NCBI RefSeq assembly: GCF_003351225.1
Contig: NZ_QQSY01000007.1
Span: 1-64,000 of the forward strand
From: Dyella solisilvae
Lineage (GTDB): Bacteria; Pseudomonadota; Gammaproteobacteria; Xanthomonadales; Rhodanobacteraceae
DNA length: 64,000 nucleotides
Reading direction: 5' to 3'
In this document: piece after piece, positions 42,701 to 49,107 of the stretch
Layout of the letters: every line of letters starts with the position of its first letter
Position numbering within the stretch: the stretch's first letter is position 1
Notes under the pieces: generated by a model
The model's input: only the letters and a program-made list of their open reading frames with translations
What the model was told of the DNA's origin: nothing
Database searches by the model: none
Translations under genes and position numbers: made by a program

Positions 42701-43955
42701 GAATGCGCTCCTCGTGGATGATGCAGCAGCCACCGTTGAGCAGGGCGCCCCAGATTTCCAGCGTCGAGGCGTCGAATCCCAGCGGGGCGGCGTGCAGCAC
42801 GCGCGGCGCATCGCCGAAGGTCACGTACTCCACCTCGCGCACCAGCCGGATGATCGACCGATGCATGATCTGCGCGCCCTTGGGCGTGCCGGTGGAGCCG
42901 GAGGTGTACATCACGTAGGCGAGCGCATCGCCGTCGAGCGCCGGCAGCGCGGGCGGCGGCGTGCTGGCCTCGATGCTCGCCAGCGCCAGCATCGGCGCGT
43001 CCACGCCCGGCAGCGCCACCGCCTGCGGCGGCGCCACGATCAGCACGGCGCGAGCGTCGTTGAGTGTGAAGGCGAGTCGCTCGACCGGATGGCTGGCATC
43101 CAGCGGCAGATACGCAGCGCCTGCCTTGAGGATGCCGAGGATGGCTGCGATGGCTTCGGCCGAGCGCTCCAGCAGCAGGCCGACTGTGTCGCCTGGCTTG
43201 ACGCCGCGTTCGATGAGACCGGCGGCGATGCGGTCCGCGCGTCCGTCGAGTTCGTCATAGCGCAGCGTCGCGCCGTCGGCCGCCACGGCGATGCGCGCCG
43301 GGTGGCGCCGCGCCATCGCCGCGAACAGGCTGTGTACCGTGTCGCCGTCGTGCCGCGGCACGTTGGTGTCGTTCCACGCATGCAGCAGTTGCGCGCGCTC
43401 GGCATCATCGATCACACCGACGCTGGACAACGGACGATCGCCGTTCTCCAACAGCCCCGCCAGCGCACGCGATGCGCAGCGCGCAAACAGGGCGGCGCCG
43501 GCTTCATCGAACGGCAGGCGATGGCCGACGTGCAGCTGCGCCGTGGAGGTGTCGAGCCGCCACGCGCTGAAAGCTTGGGGGCAGGGCGTGGCTGGTGTAT
43601 CGGAGACACACCACGCCGCCTCGCCCTGCGCGGGCGCGGCATCGGCGAACAGCGCCACGAGCCCGGACAGCCACTCATCGCGCGAAGCATCCGCAGGCGC
43701 CGGCAGTTGTACTTGCCGTGTGGCATTGCCCTCCAGCAGCGTGGCGGCCACCTGTTCGGCGCCGGTGAGCCTGGCTTCCGTCAGCGCGAGAGCGGCGCAC
43801 AGCAGCACAGGATCGGCCGCGCTGGCGGCGACCGTCAGCACGTGCGTCGCGGTGCTCCAGCCGTCCTGTGCGATGCCCGGACCACGTGGCAAGACATCGA
43901 ACAATCCGGTGGAAGCCGGGGCGGGGTTCCGGTTGTCGGTACGGTTCGGAGTCAT
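36705..43955 (-). CDS. Hybrid NRPS-PKS with aminotransferase: (stub)-A-T-KS-AT-ACP-AMT
   Basis: A 2416-aa megasynthase. The first ~200 residues look like a short condensation-type remnant. The A domain (about 205-700) has YTSGSTGTPKG and NGKLDRR; a by-eye code of DALWLGGTF plus Lys resembles valine-type codes. T has Ser743. KS (about 830-1250) has active Cys973 (NTACSTS) and both catalytic His (EAHGTAT, SNMGH). AT has Ser1413 (GHSVGE) and HAFH, which suggests malonyl-CoA. ACP has Ser1750 (LGLDSL). A Pro/Ala linker follows, then a class III (PLP, GSAM-like) aminotransferase (about 1950-2416) with Lys2201 in YGKVVGGGYP. There is no KR or DH. Family logic as in iturin/mycosubtilin synthases: the beta-keto group is converted to a beta-amine. 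The ATG at 43955 is chosen; TTG 43985 and GTG 43964 are possible and no strong ribosome site decides. Confidence 0.92.
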   Translation of the reverse strand: MTPNRTDNRNPAPASTGLFDVLPRGPGIAQDGWSTATHVLTVAASAADPVLLCAALALTEARLTGAEQVAATLLEGNATRQVQLPAPADASRDEWLSGLVALFADAAPAQGEAAWCVSDTPATPCPQAFSAWRLDTSTAQLHVGHRLPFDEAGAALFARCASRALAGLLENGDRPLSSVGVIDDAERAQLLHAWNDTNVPRHDGDTVHSLFAAMARRHPARIAVAADGATLRYDELDGRADRIAAGLIERGVKPGDTVGLLLERSAEAIAAILGILKAGAAYLPLDASHPVERLAFTLNDARAVLIVAPPQAVALPGVDAPMLALASIEASTPPPALPALDGDALAYVMYTSGSTGTPKGAQIMHRSIIRLVREVEYVTFGDAPRVLHAAPLGFDASTLEIWGALLNGGCCIIHEERIPTGCGLAKTIRRHDARIAWLTAALFNAIIDDDASRLEGLRQLLIGGEALSVAHVRKAYAALPEVVIINGYGPTECTTFSATYRIPRALDAQARSIPIGQPIPNTTLHVLNARGEHVPVGVAGELYIGGAGLARGYLGQPDLTAERFVPDPFGAPGDRLYRTGDLVRWLPEGVVEFIGRTDHQVKIRGFRIELGEIEAALQRIPGVRAGAVLAREDQPGQKRLVAYYVADDATLTARQMREQLARALPEFMVPAIYLRLDAFPVTANGKLDRRALPAPDGRRPELAEAYQPASGPLEQKLCELFADMLGLDQVGRLDNFFELGGHSLLAVRTVARIHADLSQAPTIPAFFGDPTPAALAALIEGRGARTALSTRIASGRHDDHGEPVAIVAMAGRFPGANDIEAFWDNLCAGRESITYFSQDQLDPAVPTADRDDPAYVAARGVIDGVELFDAGFFGMSPREAELTDPQQRLFLELCWECMERGGYVPDAHKAPVGVFGGMHNATYFQRHLSTRPDLIDKLGAFQVMLANEKDYLTTRVAHKLNLTGPAISMNTACSTSLVAICQATAALRAGQCDMALAGGVSVACPPRSGYLSQEGSMLSPDGHTRTFDAQAQGTVFSDGAAVLLLKRLSDAERDGDPIHAVIRGIAINNDGGIKASFTAPSSAGQAAVITMALTDAGVDARSISYIEAHGTATPLGDPIEIEGLTAAFRQGSDERGFCAIGSVKSNMGHLVMAAGATGVIKTALSLRERTLPPTLHYQSPNPKLDLAATPFVVNDALRPWNAGATPLRAGVSSFGVGGTNAHVILEEAPARTPSDAAEGPQLLLLSARSADAVAAAATRLGQHLSNLPGQNLADVAYTLIRGRKTFGQRLHVVASTGAQAAERLATLAPGNAKAASQRAPEVVFLFPGQGSQYAGMGRALYASEPAFRVAIDQCTNLLREELGFELRERLFADDADALRETSLTQPATFAIEYAMAQLWMSMGIRPAAMIGHSVGEFVAAAVAGTMHLCEALRLVARRGRLMQALPAGAMLSVRMDAAQLAARLPDHLQLAAENSPNACVVSGESAAIDAFRLALEGDGVACRMLQTSHAFHSAMMDPVLSPFREEVERITLFKPTLPIISTLTGQALGDDEATSVDYWTRHLRGTVRFSRALLDQLDQPQRLFLEVGPRTALSTLARQHPQSRGRTIIASLADSPDNERASWLDAVGQLWCAGAPMELSSLDRRQHRRRVELPSYPFERKRHWIEPAVQAAAPAPAVPAVPDNVIPLFNPPTAPVSESLMDANLPGTNAGSARTARLLAQLTELFEDVSGSELQGVDPTAGFVELGLDSLALTQVALQLQKTFALKITFRELMESFPSFERLAMHIDQLLPPDTAAPATPAPVAAAAAAVAPSIAAVAMPGIQAGASGNVMQDVIQQQMLIMQQQLALLAAAASGAPVQVATPVQAVAAPQPVAAPVVATAQPTPAAAPAQDEEAALAHTTYDVKKAFGAIARIHSTTTDLTERQRARLDAFMRRYIDRTRASKEYTQRHRAHLADPRVVNGFRPLLKEMIYQIVVNRSKGSKVWDLDGNEYIDALNGFGMNLFGWQPEFVLDAVRRQLDAGYEIGPQHPLAGEVAEQVCELTGFDRAALCNTGSEAVMGTIRIARTVTGRDTLVIFTGSYHGIFDEVIVRGTRKLRSVPAAPGILRNTSENVLVLDYGTPESLQIIRERAASIAAVLVEPVQSRRPDFQPRDFLKELRAITADAGALLIFDEVVTGFRSHPRGAQAVLGIDADLASYGKVVGGGYPIGVIAGKRRYMDALDGGGWQYGDASIPTVGVTYFAGTFVRHPLALAAAHAVLSHLKANGAALQERLNARTGLLMDELNAFCASVGAPIQLVHFASVWKTTFSEDHPLQDLLFAMMRSRGIHVLDNFPCFFTTAHSEQDFVAIAKAFKESVLELQEAEFLPRHKNVEALAFDATRPPVAGARLGKDHDGNPAWFVPNPDVPGKYMRVNA

Positions 43956-44007
43956 CGCGTTCACTGCACGTGCTGGGTCGAGCAAGGAGGGCGGCGGATG
44001 TTGGGTC

Positions 44008-44925
44008 TCAGTCCGCTACGGCGTAGTCGCTATGCCTCGAAAGCGAAGGACAGGCGGGCGGACGGCTGCCGAGGCCGCGCATGGCGATCATGGCGGTGGC
44101 GCCGAGGTAGGTCAGGCTGTCCAGCAACGGGTGCGAGCCGATGCGTGGCGGCGCGATGCCCTTGCGCCGCAACATGTCGTGCACCACATGCTCCATCGCA
44201 TTGCGGCGCGTGGCATGCGTGCTGTAAGTGAGGCTGATGGTGATGGACGGCTCGTCGCCGGTCTCCACCATGTGCGGGCTGGTGATGGGGATGTAGACGC
44301 CCGTACCGGGACTGACCTCGAAGACATGCGCGCGCTCGCGATATTCCTCGCGCCACTTCACCAGGTCCAGCTCGTGGCGCGTGTGGAAGCAGTCGCGCGC
44401 ATGCTCGCTGCACACGTCGATGTCCTCGGCATCCCACACGTAGACCTTCTTGGTGCCGTGGATCTGCAGCAGGATGCCGTGGTTGCGGTCGATGTGGAAC
44501 GGCGTGATGGTGTTTGGCGAGGCGATGAAGATCCATCCGGCGCGGTAGTACATGCCGGGATCCTTCGCTTCGATGTGCGGCTTGATCGGATCGAGCGCCT
44601 GGTCGATCAGCGCGCGATACGTCGGGTCGGCCTGCACGTGGCGCAGCAGCATCCAGGCTTTCGCCTCGTTGATGCCCTGCACGGTGTCGGTTACCGAGCG
44701 ACGGTTCGGATACAGCCGCGCGACGTCGTCGAAGTTGGCGTCCGCGCCGGCGCTGTTGTTGAAGGTGAAGAGATGGCTGCTGCCCTGGAAACGCTTGCCC
44801 AGCGCAACGAGCTGGTCGGGTTGCAGCAGTGGATGGTCGGCCAGCCCGTGCCGCACGGACTGCATGCGCCATGGGTCGAAGTTTGCCCAATCCATTTCGA
44901 TCAGAGCGGCTTTGCTGGCATGCAT
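44008..44925 (-). CDS. JmjC/cupin-like non-haem iron protein (copy 2)
   Basis: A 305-aa paralog of the protein at 4471-5472. HxD is in TPFHIDRNHGILLQIHG, VYVWDAEDID follows, and the distal His is in TSPHMVETG, so the iron site looks complete. A family hydroxylase acting on carrier-bound amino acids or peptides is plausible, because it lies 52 bases upstream of the hybrid PKS and is probably the first gene of that transcription unit. GGGGGAGG precedes it; the ATG at 44925 is chosen, with the GTG at 44934 as alternative. 2-oxoglutarate dependence is inferred from family. Confidence 0.8.
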   Translation of the reverse strand: MHASKAALIEMDWANFDPWRMQSVRHGLADHPLLQPDQLVALGKRFQGSSHLFTFNNSAGADANFDDVARLYPNRRSVTDTVQGINEAKAWMLLRHVQADPTYRALIDQALDPIKPHIEAKDPGMYYRAGWIFIASPNTITPFHIDRNHGILLQIHGTKKVYVWDAEDIDVCSEHARDCFHTRHELDLVKWREEYRERAHVFEVSPGTGVYIPITSPHMVETGDEPSITISLTYSTHATRRNAMEHVVHDMLRRKGIAPPRIGSHPLLDSLTYLGATAMIAMRGLGSRPPACPSLSRHSDYAVAD

Positions 44926-45101
44926 CGCATTCACCCTCCCCCGCGTGGTGCGGACTGACCCGTCGAAACGAGTCCCCTGGTGTCCGGTCGATACCGCGGT
45001 CGAAGGCCGGATATCGGGCTTCGAGCCGTGGCAATGCGTCGCCTGGAATGGCCTGAATTGTCGGCTGATCGTGCGGGTTTTTCCCTAGACCATCCCGGCT
45101 A

Positions 45102-45132
45102 TTCCTGCCCCTATCCCTTCCTGCCTATTCCC
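45102..45132. repeat. Imperfect tandem direct repeat upstream of the PKS-NRPS operon
   Basis: TTCCTGCCCCTATCCC (45102-45117) is directly followed by TTCCTGCCTATTCCC (45118-45132), two near-identical 15-16-base units. They lie in the 238-base gap upstream of the cupin-PKS-NRPS genes. The spacing of about 1.5 helical turns would suit a dimeric or tandem-binding regulator, but a chance low-complexity tract is also possible. Confidence 0.35.
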
Positions 45133-45163
45133 GCGCGTCTTCACGCGGAGCCGGTTTGCCTGG

Positions 45164-45946
45164 TCATTTGGACTGGAATGCGAACAACCACAGGATGGCG
45201 CCCTGGATCGGCGATCCCACCCAACTTACGCGGTAGGTGCCAGCGGAGGCGACCTGTCGTACGGCCACGGCGCATTGCACGCCACTGTTGTCCGGCAGCG
45301 TCAGGTAGCTGTCGATCACGGTGAAACCGTCATCCGGGCGGGCGGTCATGCGCTTGATGCCCGCATCGCCCCACCACACAGCGACCAGCGTCGCCGGACC
45401 GGTGGTGGTGACGCTGTCGCTGGTGAGCACCAGGCCCGGCGCGGGATAGTTCTGCGCCACGTCCTTGAGCACGCCGGCGTGGGTCACTTCGATAAAGGGC
45501 ACGGAGATTTCGCCCTCGGGATAGCCGGACTTGTCGATGCGCACCGTGTGCCCGTCGCCGCCCTTGCCGGCGATGGCCACGTAGGCGGTGACGTTGAAGG
45601 CGCCGCCGTAACCGTTGAACTCCGCGCCGCGGCCCACCCGCTTCCAGCGGTTTCCATAGCTGTCGGTAGGCGCGTTGGCGTTCTTCACGTATCCACCATT
45701 AAGCACGATGAAGGAACTGCCCACTGCCTGCGTGTCGATTGGCTCGGTGACGGCGGGCGAGACGCCCATGCCTTCGGAATGGGTCAGCAGGGTGTGCGCC
45801 CCCAGTGTCGGCGCCTGGGTCACGGCATCACCAAGTGCCTGGCCCCGGGCGCCGAGGCTGATGGCGAGCAGTGACAGCGTCGTCGCCACCAGTCGATGGA
45901 AGCCTGACGCAAGGGAATGGCGGCCCCGACCGGCACGCTTCCTCAT
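45164..45946 (-). CDS. Secreted protein of unknown function, 260 aa
   Basis: An exported protein with a basic, then hydrophobic signal peptide (RLVATTLSLLAISLGARGQA) and a beta-rich mature part of about 220 residues. Visible blocks are SSFIVLNGGYVKNANAPTDS, HTVRIDKSGYPEGEIS and TLVAVWWGDAG, and a conserved-looking C-terminus VSWVGSPIQGAILWLFAF. No family is recognised; a lectin- or carbohydrate-binding-like sandwich fold would fit the composition. Location between the sugar-phosphate transferase and the PKS-NRPS operon suggests a periplasmic or outer-surface part of the EPS system. The start is uncertain (45946 or 45976). Confidence 0.6.
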   Translation of the reverse strand: MRKRAGRGRHSLASGFHRLVATTLSLLAISLGARGQALGDAVTQAPTLGAHTLLTHSEGMGVSPAVTEPIDTQAVGSSFIVLNGGYVKNANAPTDSYGNRWKRVGRGAEFNGYGGAFNVTAYVAIAGKGGDGHTVRIDKSGYPEGEISVPFIEVTHAGVLKDVAQNYPAPGLVLTSDSVTTTGPATLVAVWWGDAGIKRMTARPDDGFTVIDSYLTLPDNSGVQCAVAVRQVASAGTYRVSWVGSPIQGAILWLFAFQSK

Positions 45947-46030
45947 CCAGCGAACAGGGGATATTGCGGGCAGCATCAGGCTGTGCGAACAATGGCGAGC
46001 GTCCAGCGCGACACCCGTGTGGGTCGCGTC

Positions 46031-46747
46031 ATGGGCGCTGAGGCAATGCCACCCGGAGGGGAAACCGGCTTGGCCAGCGAGACCGACTTTCTCGAGATGT
46101 ACCGGACGCTCGGCTTGCGTCCCGGTTGCGCTTTGCCCGAATTCAAGCAGGCGTTTCGCCGGCACGTGGCGCGCATGCATCCGGACCGCAAGGGCGACGC
46201 GCCCGCGGATCCGGCTTCCGCCATGCAACTGCAGCGCCTGATGGCGCAGTACGACGCCGCCATGACATTCCAGCGCGAACATGGACGCCTGCCTGGTTCG
46301 ACCTCGCGGGTCCGTTTCGCCGTTCCCGAACCCGTTGGTCCATCCAGGCCGCAGGTCGCCGCGCGCAGACGTTCGAAGCCGTTATGGCGGCAACCGGCGG
46401 CGGCCTTGCTGGTGCCGGCGGTGGCGCTTGCGGTGCTCGGTTGGGACATTGCGGGCCGGCCAACCAGCACGTCGCCTTCATCGGCTGCGAGCAACACCGG
46501 CGAGGCGGGCCCGCCGCTCGGCACGGTCGCGCCCATGCCGACCCTTTCGCGCGGCCTGTCACGTGAAGAGGTGCGAAGCATGCTTGGCGATCCGCTCAGC
46601 GAGCAGGGCGATCGCTGGGAGTACGGACCCTCATGGGTGCGCTTCGAGGACGGCCAGGTGGTGGATTGGTACAGCTCGCCGCTGCATTCGCTTGGCGCCA
46701 CCAGCCGCACGCCCGATGAGTCGCCGGCCATACCCCGCAACCCCTAG
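46031..46747 (+). CDS. J-domain / BamE-like two-part membrane protein
   Basis: A 238-aa protein with an unusual domain order. Residues about 19-70 are a J domain (FLEMYRTLGLRPGCALPEFK, then HVARMHPDRKGD with the HPD motif). A membrane helix follows at about 120-136 (PAAALLVPAVALAVLGW), then a linker and a C-terminal segment typical of SmpA/OmlA (BamE) proteins: LSREEVRSMLGDPLSEQGD, WEYGPSWVRFEDGQVVDW. The N-terminus would be cytosolic and the BamE-like part periplasmic. It would recruit Hsp70 at the membrane and may act in secretion or envelope assembly. It diverges from the secreted-protein gene and converges on the sugar-phosphate transferase. The start (46031) is uncertain. Confidence 0.65.
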   Translation: MGAEAMPPGGETGLASETDFLEMYRTLGLRPGCALPEFKQAFRRHVARMHPDRKGDAPADPASAMQLQRLMAQYDAAMTFQREHGRLPGSTSRVRFAVPEPVGPSRPQVAARRRSKPLWRQPAAALLVPAVALAVLGWDIAGRPTSTSPSSAASNTGEAGPPLGTVAPMPTLSRGLSREEVRSMLGDPLSEQGDRWEYGPSWVRFEDGQVVDWYSSPLHSLGATSRTPDESPAIPRNP

Positions 46748-48144
46748 CGCGCGCCGCGCCCGAACAGCACCACTTCCACCGTCTGGATAAGGATCAGCAG
46801 ATCCAGCAGCAGGTTGTGGTTCTTCACATAGAACAGGTCGTACTTGAGCTTCTCGGCCGCTTCCTCGACGGTGGCGCCGTACGGATAGCTCAGCTGCGCC
46901 CAGCCGGCCAGGCCGGGCTTGAGGCAGTGGCGCAGGCTGTAATAGCGGATCTGGGTGGTCAGGTCAGCCACGAACTGCGGGCGTTCCGGACGCGGTCCGA
47001 CGATGCTCATGTCGCCCTTGAGCACGTTCCACAACTGCGGCAGCTCGTCCACGCGCAGCTTGCGGCTGATGCGGCCCACGCGGGTCACGCGGTCGTCGTT
47101 CTTGCTGGCCCAGCGCGCCACGCCGTCGCGTTCGGCATCGGTGCGCATGCTGCGGAATTTCAGCAACTGGAAGGTGCAGCCGTGCGCGCCCACGCGCTCC
47201 TGCCGATACAGGATGGGCTGGCCCGGCCCCGACTCCAGCCGGATCGCCAGTATCTCGAGCAGCATCAGCGGCCAGCACAGCAGCAACAGCATGGAGGCGG
47301 CCACCAGGTCGAAGCAGCGCTTGCTGAGCTGGCGCAGCGGGGTGCCGTTGAAACCGCCGGAAAACACCAGCCACGACGGATCGAGAATGGTCAGTTGCAG
47401 GCGGCCCGCCTCGCGCTCGAAGAACGAGGTGAGGTCGGTGATGGCGATGCCCATCTGGCGGCATTCAAGCAGGTCGTCCATCGGCAGGTGGCCGCGACGG
47501 TCGTCGACACCCACCACCACCTCGTCGATCTGCTCGCGCAGCACGTAGGCGCTCAAGGGCAGCCCGCTACGGATCAATTGCTCTTGCGGCACCGCGACGG
47601 TTTCGCTGGCATGCGGGACGTAACCCACCACGCAGAAACCGCGCCGGTCGGTGCGGCGGCGCATCTGGTTGTGGATCTGCGCCGCGCGCGTGCCGGCGCC
47701 AAGGATCAACACGCGCCGCTTGAGCGCCTCCACTTCCACCAGCTGCAGGAACAGCAGGCGCAAGGTCATCACCAGCAGGAAGCCCAGCGTCAGCGCGATG
47801 GCCAGCACGCCGCGGCCCACGTAGGCCTGCGGCACTACGTAGTAACCCACGACCAGCAGGAAACCGCCAAGTACGAAGGCCACCGCCTGACGGGCCAGCA
47901 GGCCAAAGCGAGTCATGCGTATGTGCGCCTGGTACTGGCCCATCGCGACCATGCCGATCACGATGATGCTGGCGAACACCATCGCGCGCTCCGGCAGGTG
48001 GCGCGTGAACTCCGCCAGCTCGTCGGCGTTGAGGAAGTAGCGAAGATAGGTGGCCGCGCAAAGCGAGATGGCAAGCAGCATCAGCTCGCAGAAGCCGAGC
48101 AGCATGAGCCAACGCACGGATTGCCGACGCAGGAAACGAAGCAT
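46744..48144 (-). CDS. Undecaprenyl-phosphate sugar phosphotransferase (EPS initiation)
   Basis: A 466-aa polyprenyl glycosylphosphotransferase (TIGR03013/TIGR03025, EpsB-like). It has four to five N-terminal membrane helices (about 12-32, 50-70, 86-106, 110-135), a CoA-binding-like Rossmann part (RVLILGAGTRAAQI), a fifth helix near 280-300, and a C-terminal bacterial sugar transferase domain (LYRQERVGAHGCTFQLLKFRSM, RVDELPQLWNVLKGDMSIVGPRPERP, LKPGLAGWAQL). It would transfer a hexose-1-phosphate to undecaprenyl phosphate and so start the EPS repeat unit. A hairpin lies just upstream (48192-48215), after the PPTase gene. Confidence 0.92.
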   Translation of the reverse strand: MLRFLRRQSVRWLMLLGFCELMLLAISLCAATYLRYFLNADELAEFTRHLPERAMVFASIIVIGMVAMGQYQAHIRMTRFGLLARQAVAFVLGGFLLVVGYYVVPQAYVGRGVLAIALTLGFLLVMTLRLLFLQLVEVEALKRRVLILGAGTRAAQIHNQMRRRTDRRGFCVVGYVPHASETVAVPQEQLIRSGLPLSAYVLREQIDEVVVGVDDRRGHLPMDDLLECRQMGIAITDLTSFFEREAGRLQLTILDPSWLVFSGGFNGTPLRQLSKRCFDLVAASMLLLLCWPLMLLEILAIRLESGPGQPILYRQERVGAHGCTFQLLKFRSMRTDAERDGVARWASKNDDRVTRVGRISRKLRVDELPQLWNVLKGDMSIVGPRPERPQFVADLTTQIRYYSLRHCLKPGLAGWAQLSYPYGATVEEAAEKLKYDLFYVKNHNLLLDLLILIQTVEVVLFGRGAR

Positions 48145-48191
48145 CCGAATCCCCCCTTTCCCCAGGTTGCAGCCACATCCCTCAGGCAGGT

Positions 48192-48215
48192 GGAAAGGCT
48201 AACGCGAGCCTTTCC
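48192..48215. terminator. Hairpin between the PPTase gene and the sugar-transferase gene
   Basis: GGAAAGGCT (48192-48200) and AGCCTTTCC (48207-48215) form a perfect 9-bp stem with a 6-base loop. It lies in the 151-base gap after the PPTase stop. There is no U-run on either strand, so it may be an attenuator or mRNA-stability stem rather than a full intrinsic terminator. Confidence 0.4.
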
Positions 48216-48295
48216 GGGGTGTCGATGCAACTTAGGTAAGACGACACATCAAGCCGTTCGGCTGTCTCAGCGCTGTTACACCCATGGCGACCGCT

Positions 48296-49078
48296 TCAGG
48301 GCGTGTCGACGATGCCTTCCGACATCGGGGGCGCGATCCAATGCGTGGCGATGTGGATGATCGATGCCGGCGTCGCGAGTGCGCCAACCAGGCCTGGCTT
48401 CAACGTCAGCGGATGCACGCGACAGGCGGGCGCCGCCGGCGCGGACGGGGGCGGCGCAATCAAGACTCCCGCGTCGGCGCTGATGCGGTCGGGTGACTCG
48501 CGCAGTCCTACGCCAAACGCCTTCAACAACGCTTCCTTGCGCGTCCATAGCGCGAGCAGGGCGGCGTCACGCTGCGCTGGCGAAAGTTGCTCCAGCGCCA
48601 CGATCTCTGCCGGAGTGCACACGACTTTTGAGAGATCACGCAGCGCCACGCGCGTTGGGGACTGCTCGATGTCGATGCCGACGCATGCAGCGCGAGTGAG
48701 GGCGATCGCCACCATGTTCCCCGTGTGGCTAAGACTGGTGGCGTAGGGCGTGCCCGGCAGCTGCGGTTGCCCTTCCGGCGAACTGGTCAGCAGGACCTGC
48801 GCGCCATCCAGTTCCAGCACGGTTCCAAGCACCAGGCGCCATATGGCGTGCGCCAGCACATAGGCATCGCGGTGATGCCCGTTGCGGAAGCGTTGCGCGC
48901 GCACCTGTTCGGCCGCCGACAGCAAGGGCAGGGCATGGTCGCGGAAGCGTTGCCAGGGCGTGCTGTCGAACAACAGCACCAGCGCGGCGCCGACAGCCAG
49001 GTCGCGGCATGGCGCCTGGGCGAGGGCGCGGCCTGCCTCGTCACGAAATGCAGTATCGAGGATGACAGGGGCGTGCAT
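48296..49078 (-). CDS. 4'-phosphopantetheinyl transferase (Sfp-type)
   Basis: A 260-aa Sfp/EntD-like enzyme that converts apo carrier domains to holo form by attaching phosphopantetheine from CoA. The key motifs are VGIDIEQS (magnesium-binding GxDxE) at about residue 128 and LWTRKEALLKAFG (W-x3-KEA-x3-K) at about 176, with SLSHTGNMVAIAL before them. It would activate the four carrier domains of the PKS-NRPS (Ser743, Ser1750, Ser1029, Ser2081). Its place among the EPS genes supports a real functional unit. ATG 49078 lies 29 bases after the GMC oxidoreductase stop. Confidence 0.9.
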   Translation of the reverse strand: MHAPVILDTAFRDEAGRALAQAPCRDLAVGAALVLLFDSTPWQRFRDHALPLLSAAEQVRAQRFRNGHHRDAYVLAHAIWRLVLGTVLELDGAQVLLTSSPEGQPQLPGTPYATSLSHTGNMVAIALTRAACVGIDIEQSPTRVALRDLSKVVCTPAEIVALEQLSPAQRDAALLALWTRKEALLKAFGVGLRESPDRISADAGVLIAPPPSAPAAPACRVHPLTLKPGLVGALATPASIIHIATHWIAPPMSEGIVDTP

Positions 49079-49107
49079 GGCTCGCAGGCATCTACGGTGA
49101 CATCGCG

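Noticed and set aside
41694-44231. A plus-strand open frame of about 845 codons
   Set aside because: Antisense to the PKS adenylation, T and KS regions, without a ribosome site or domain.
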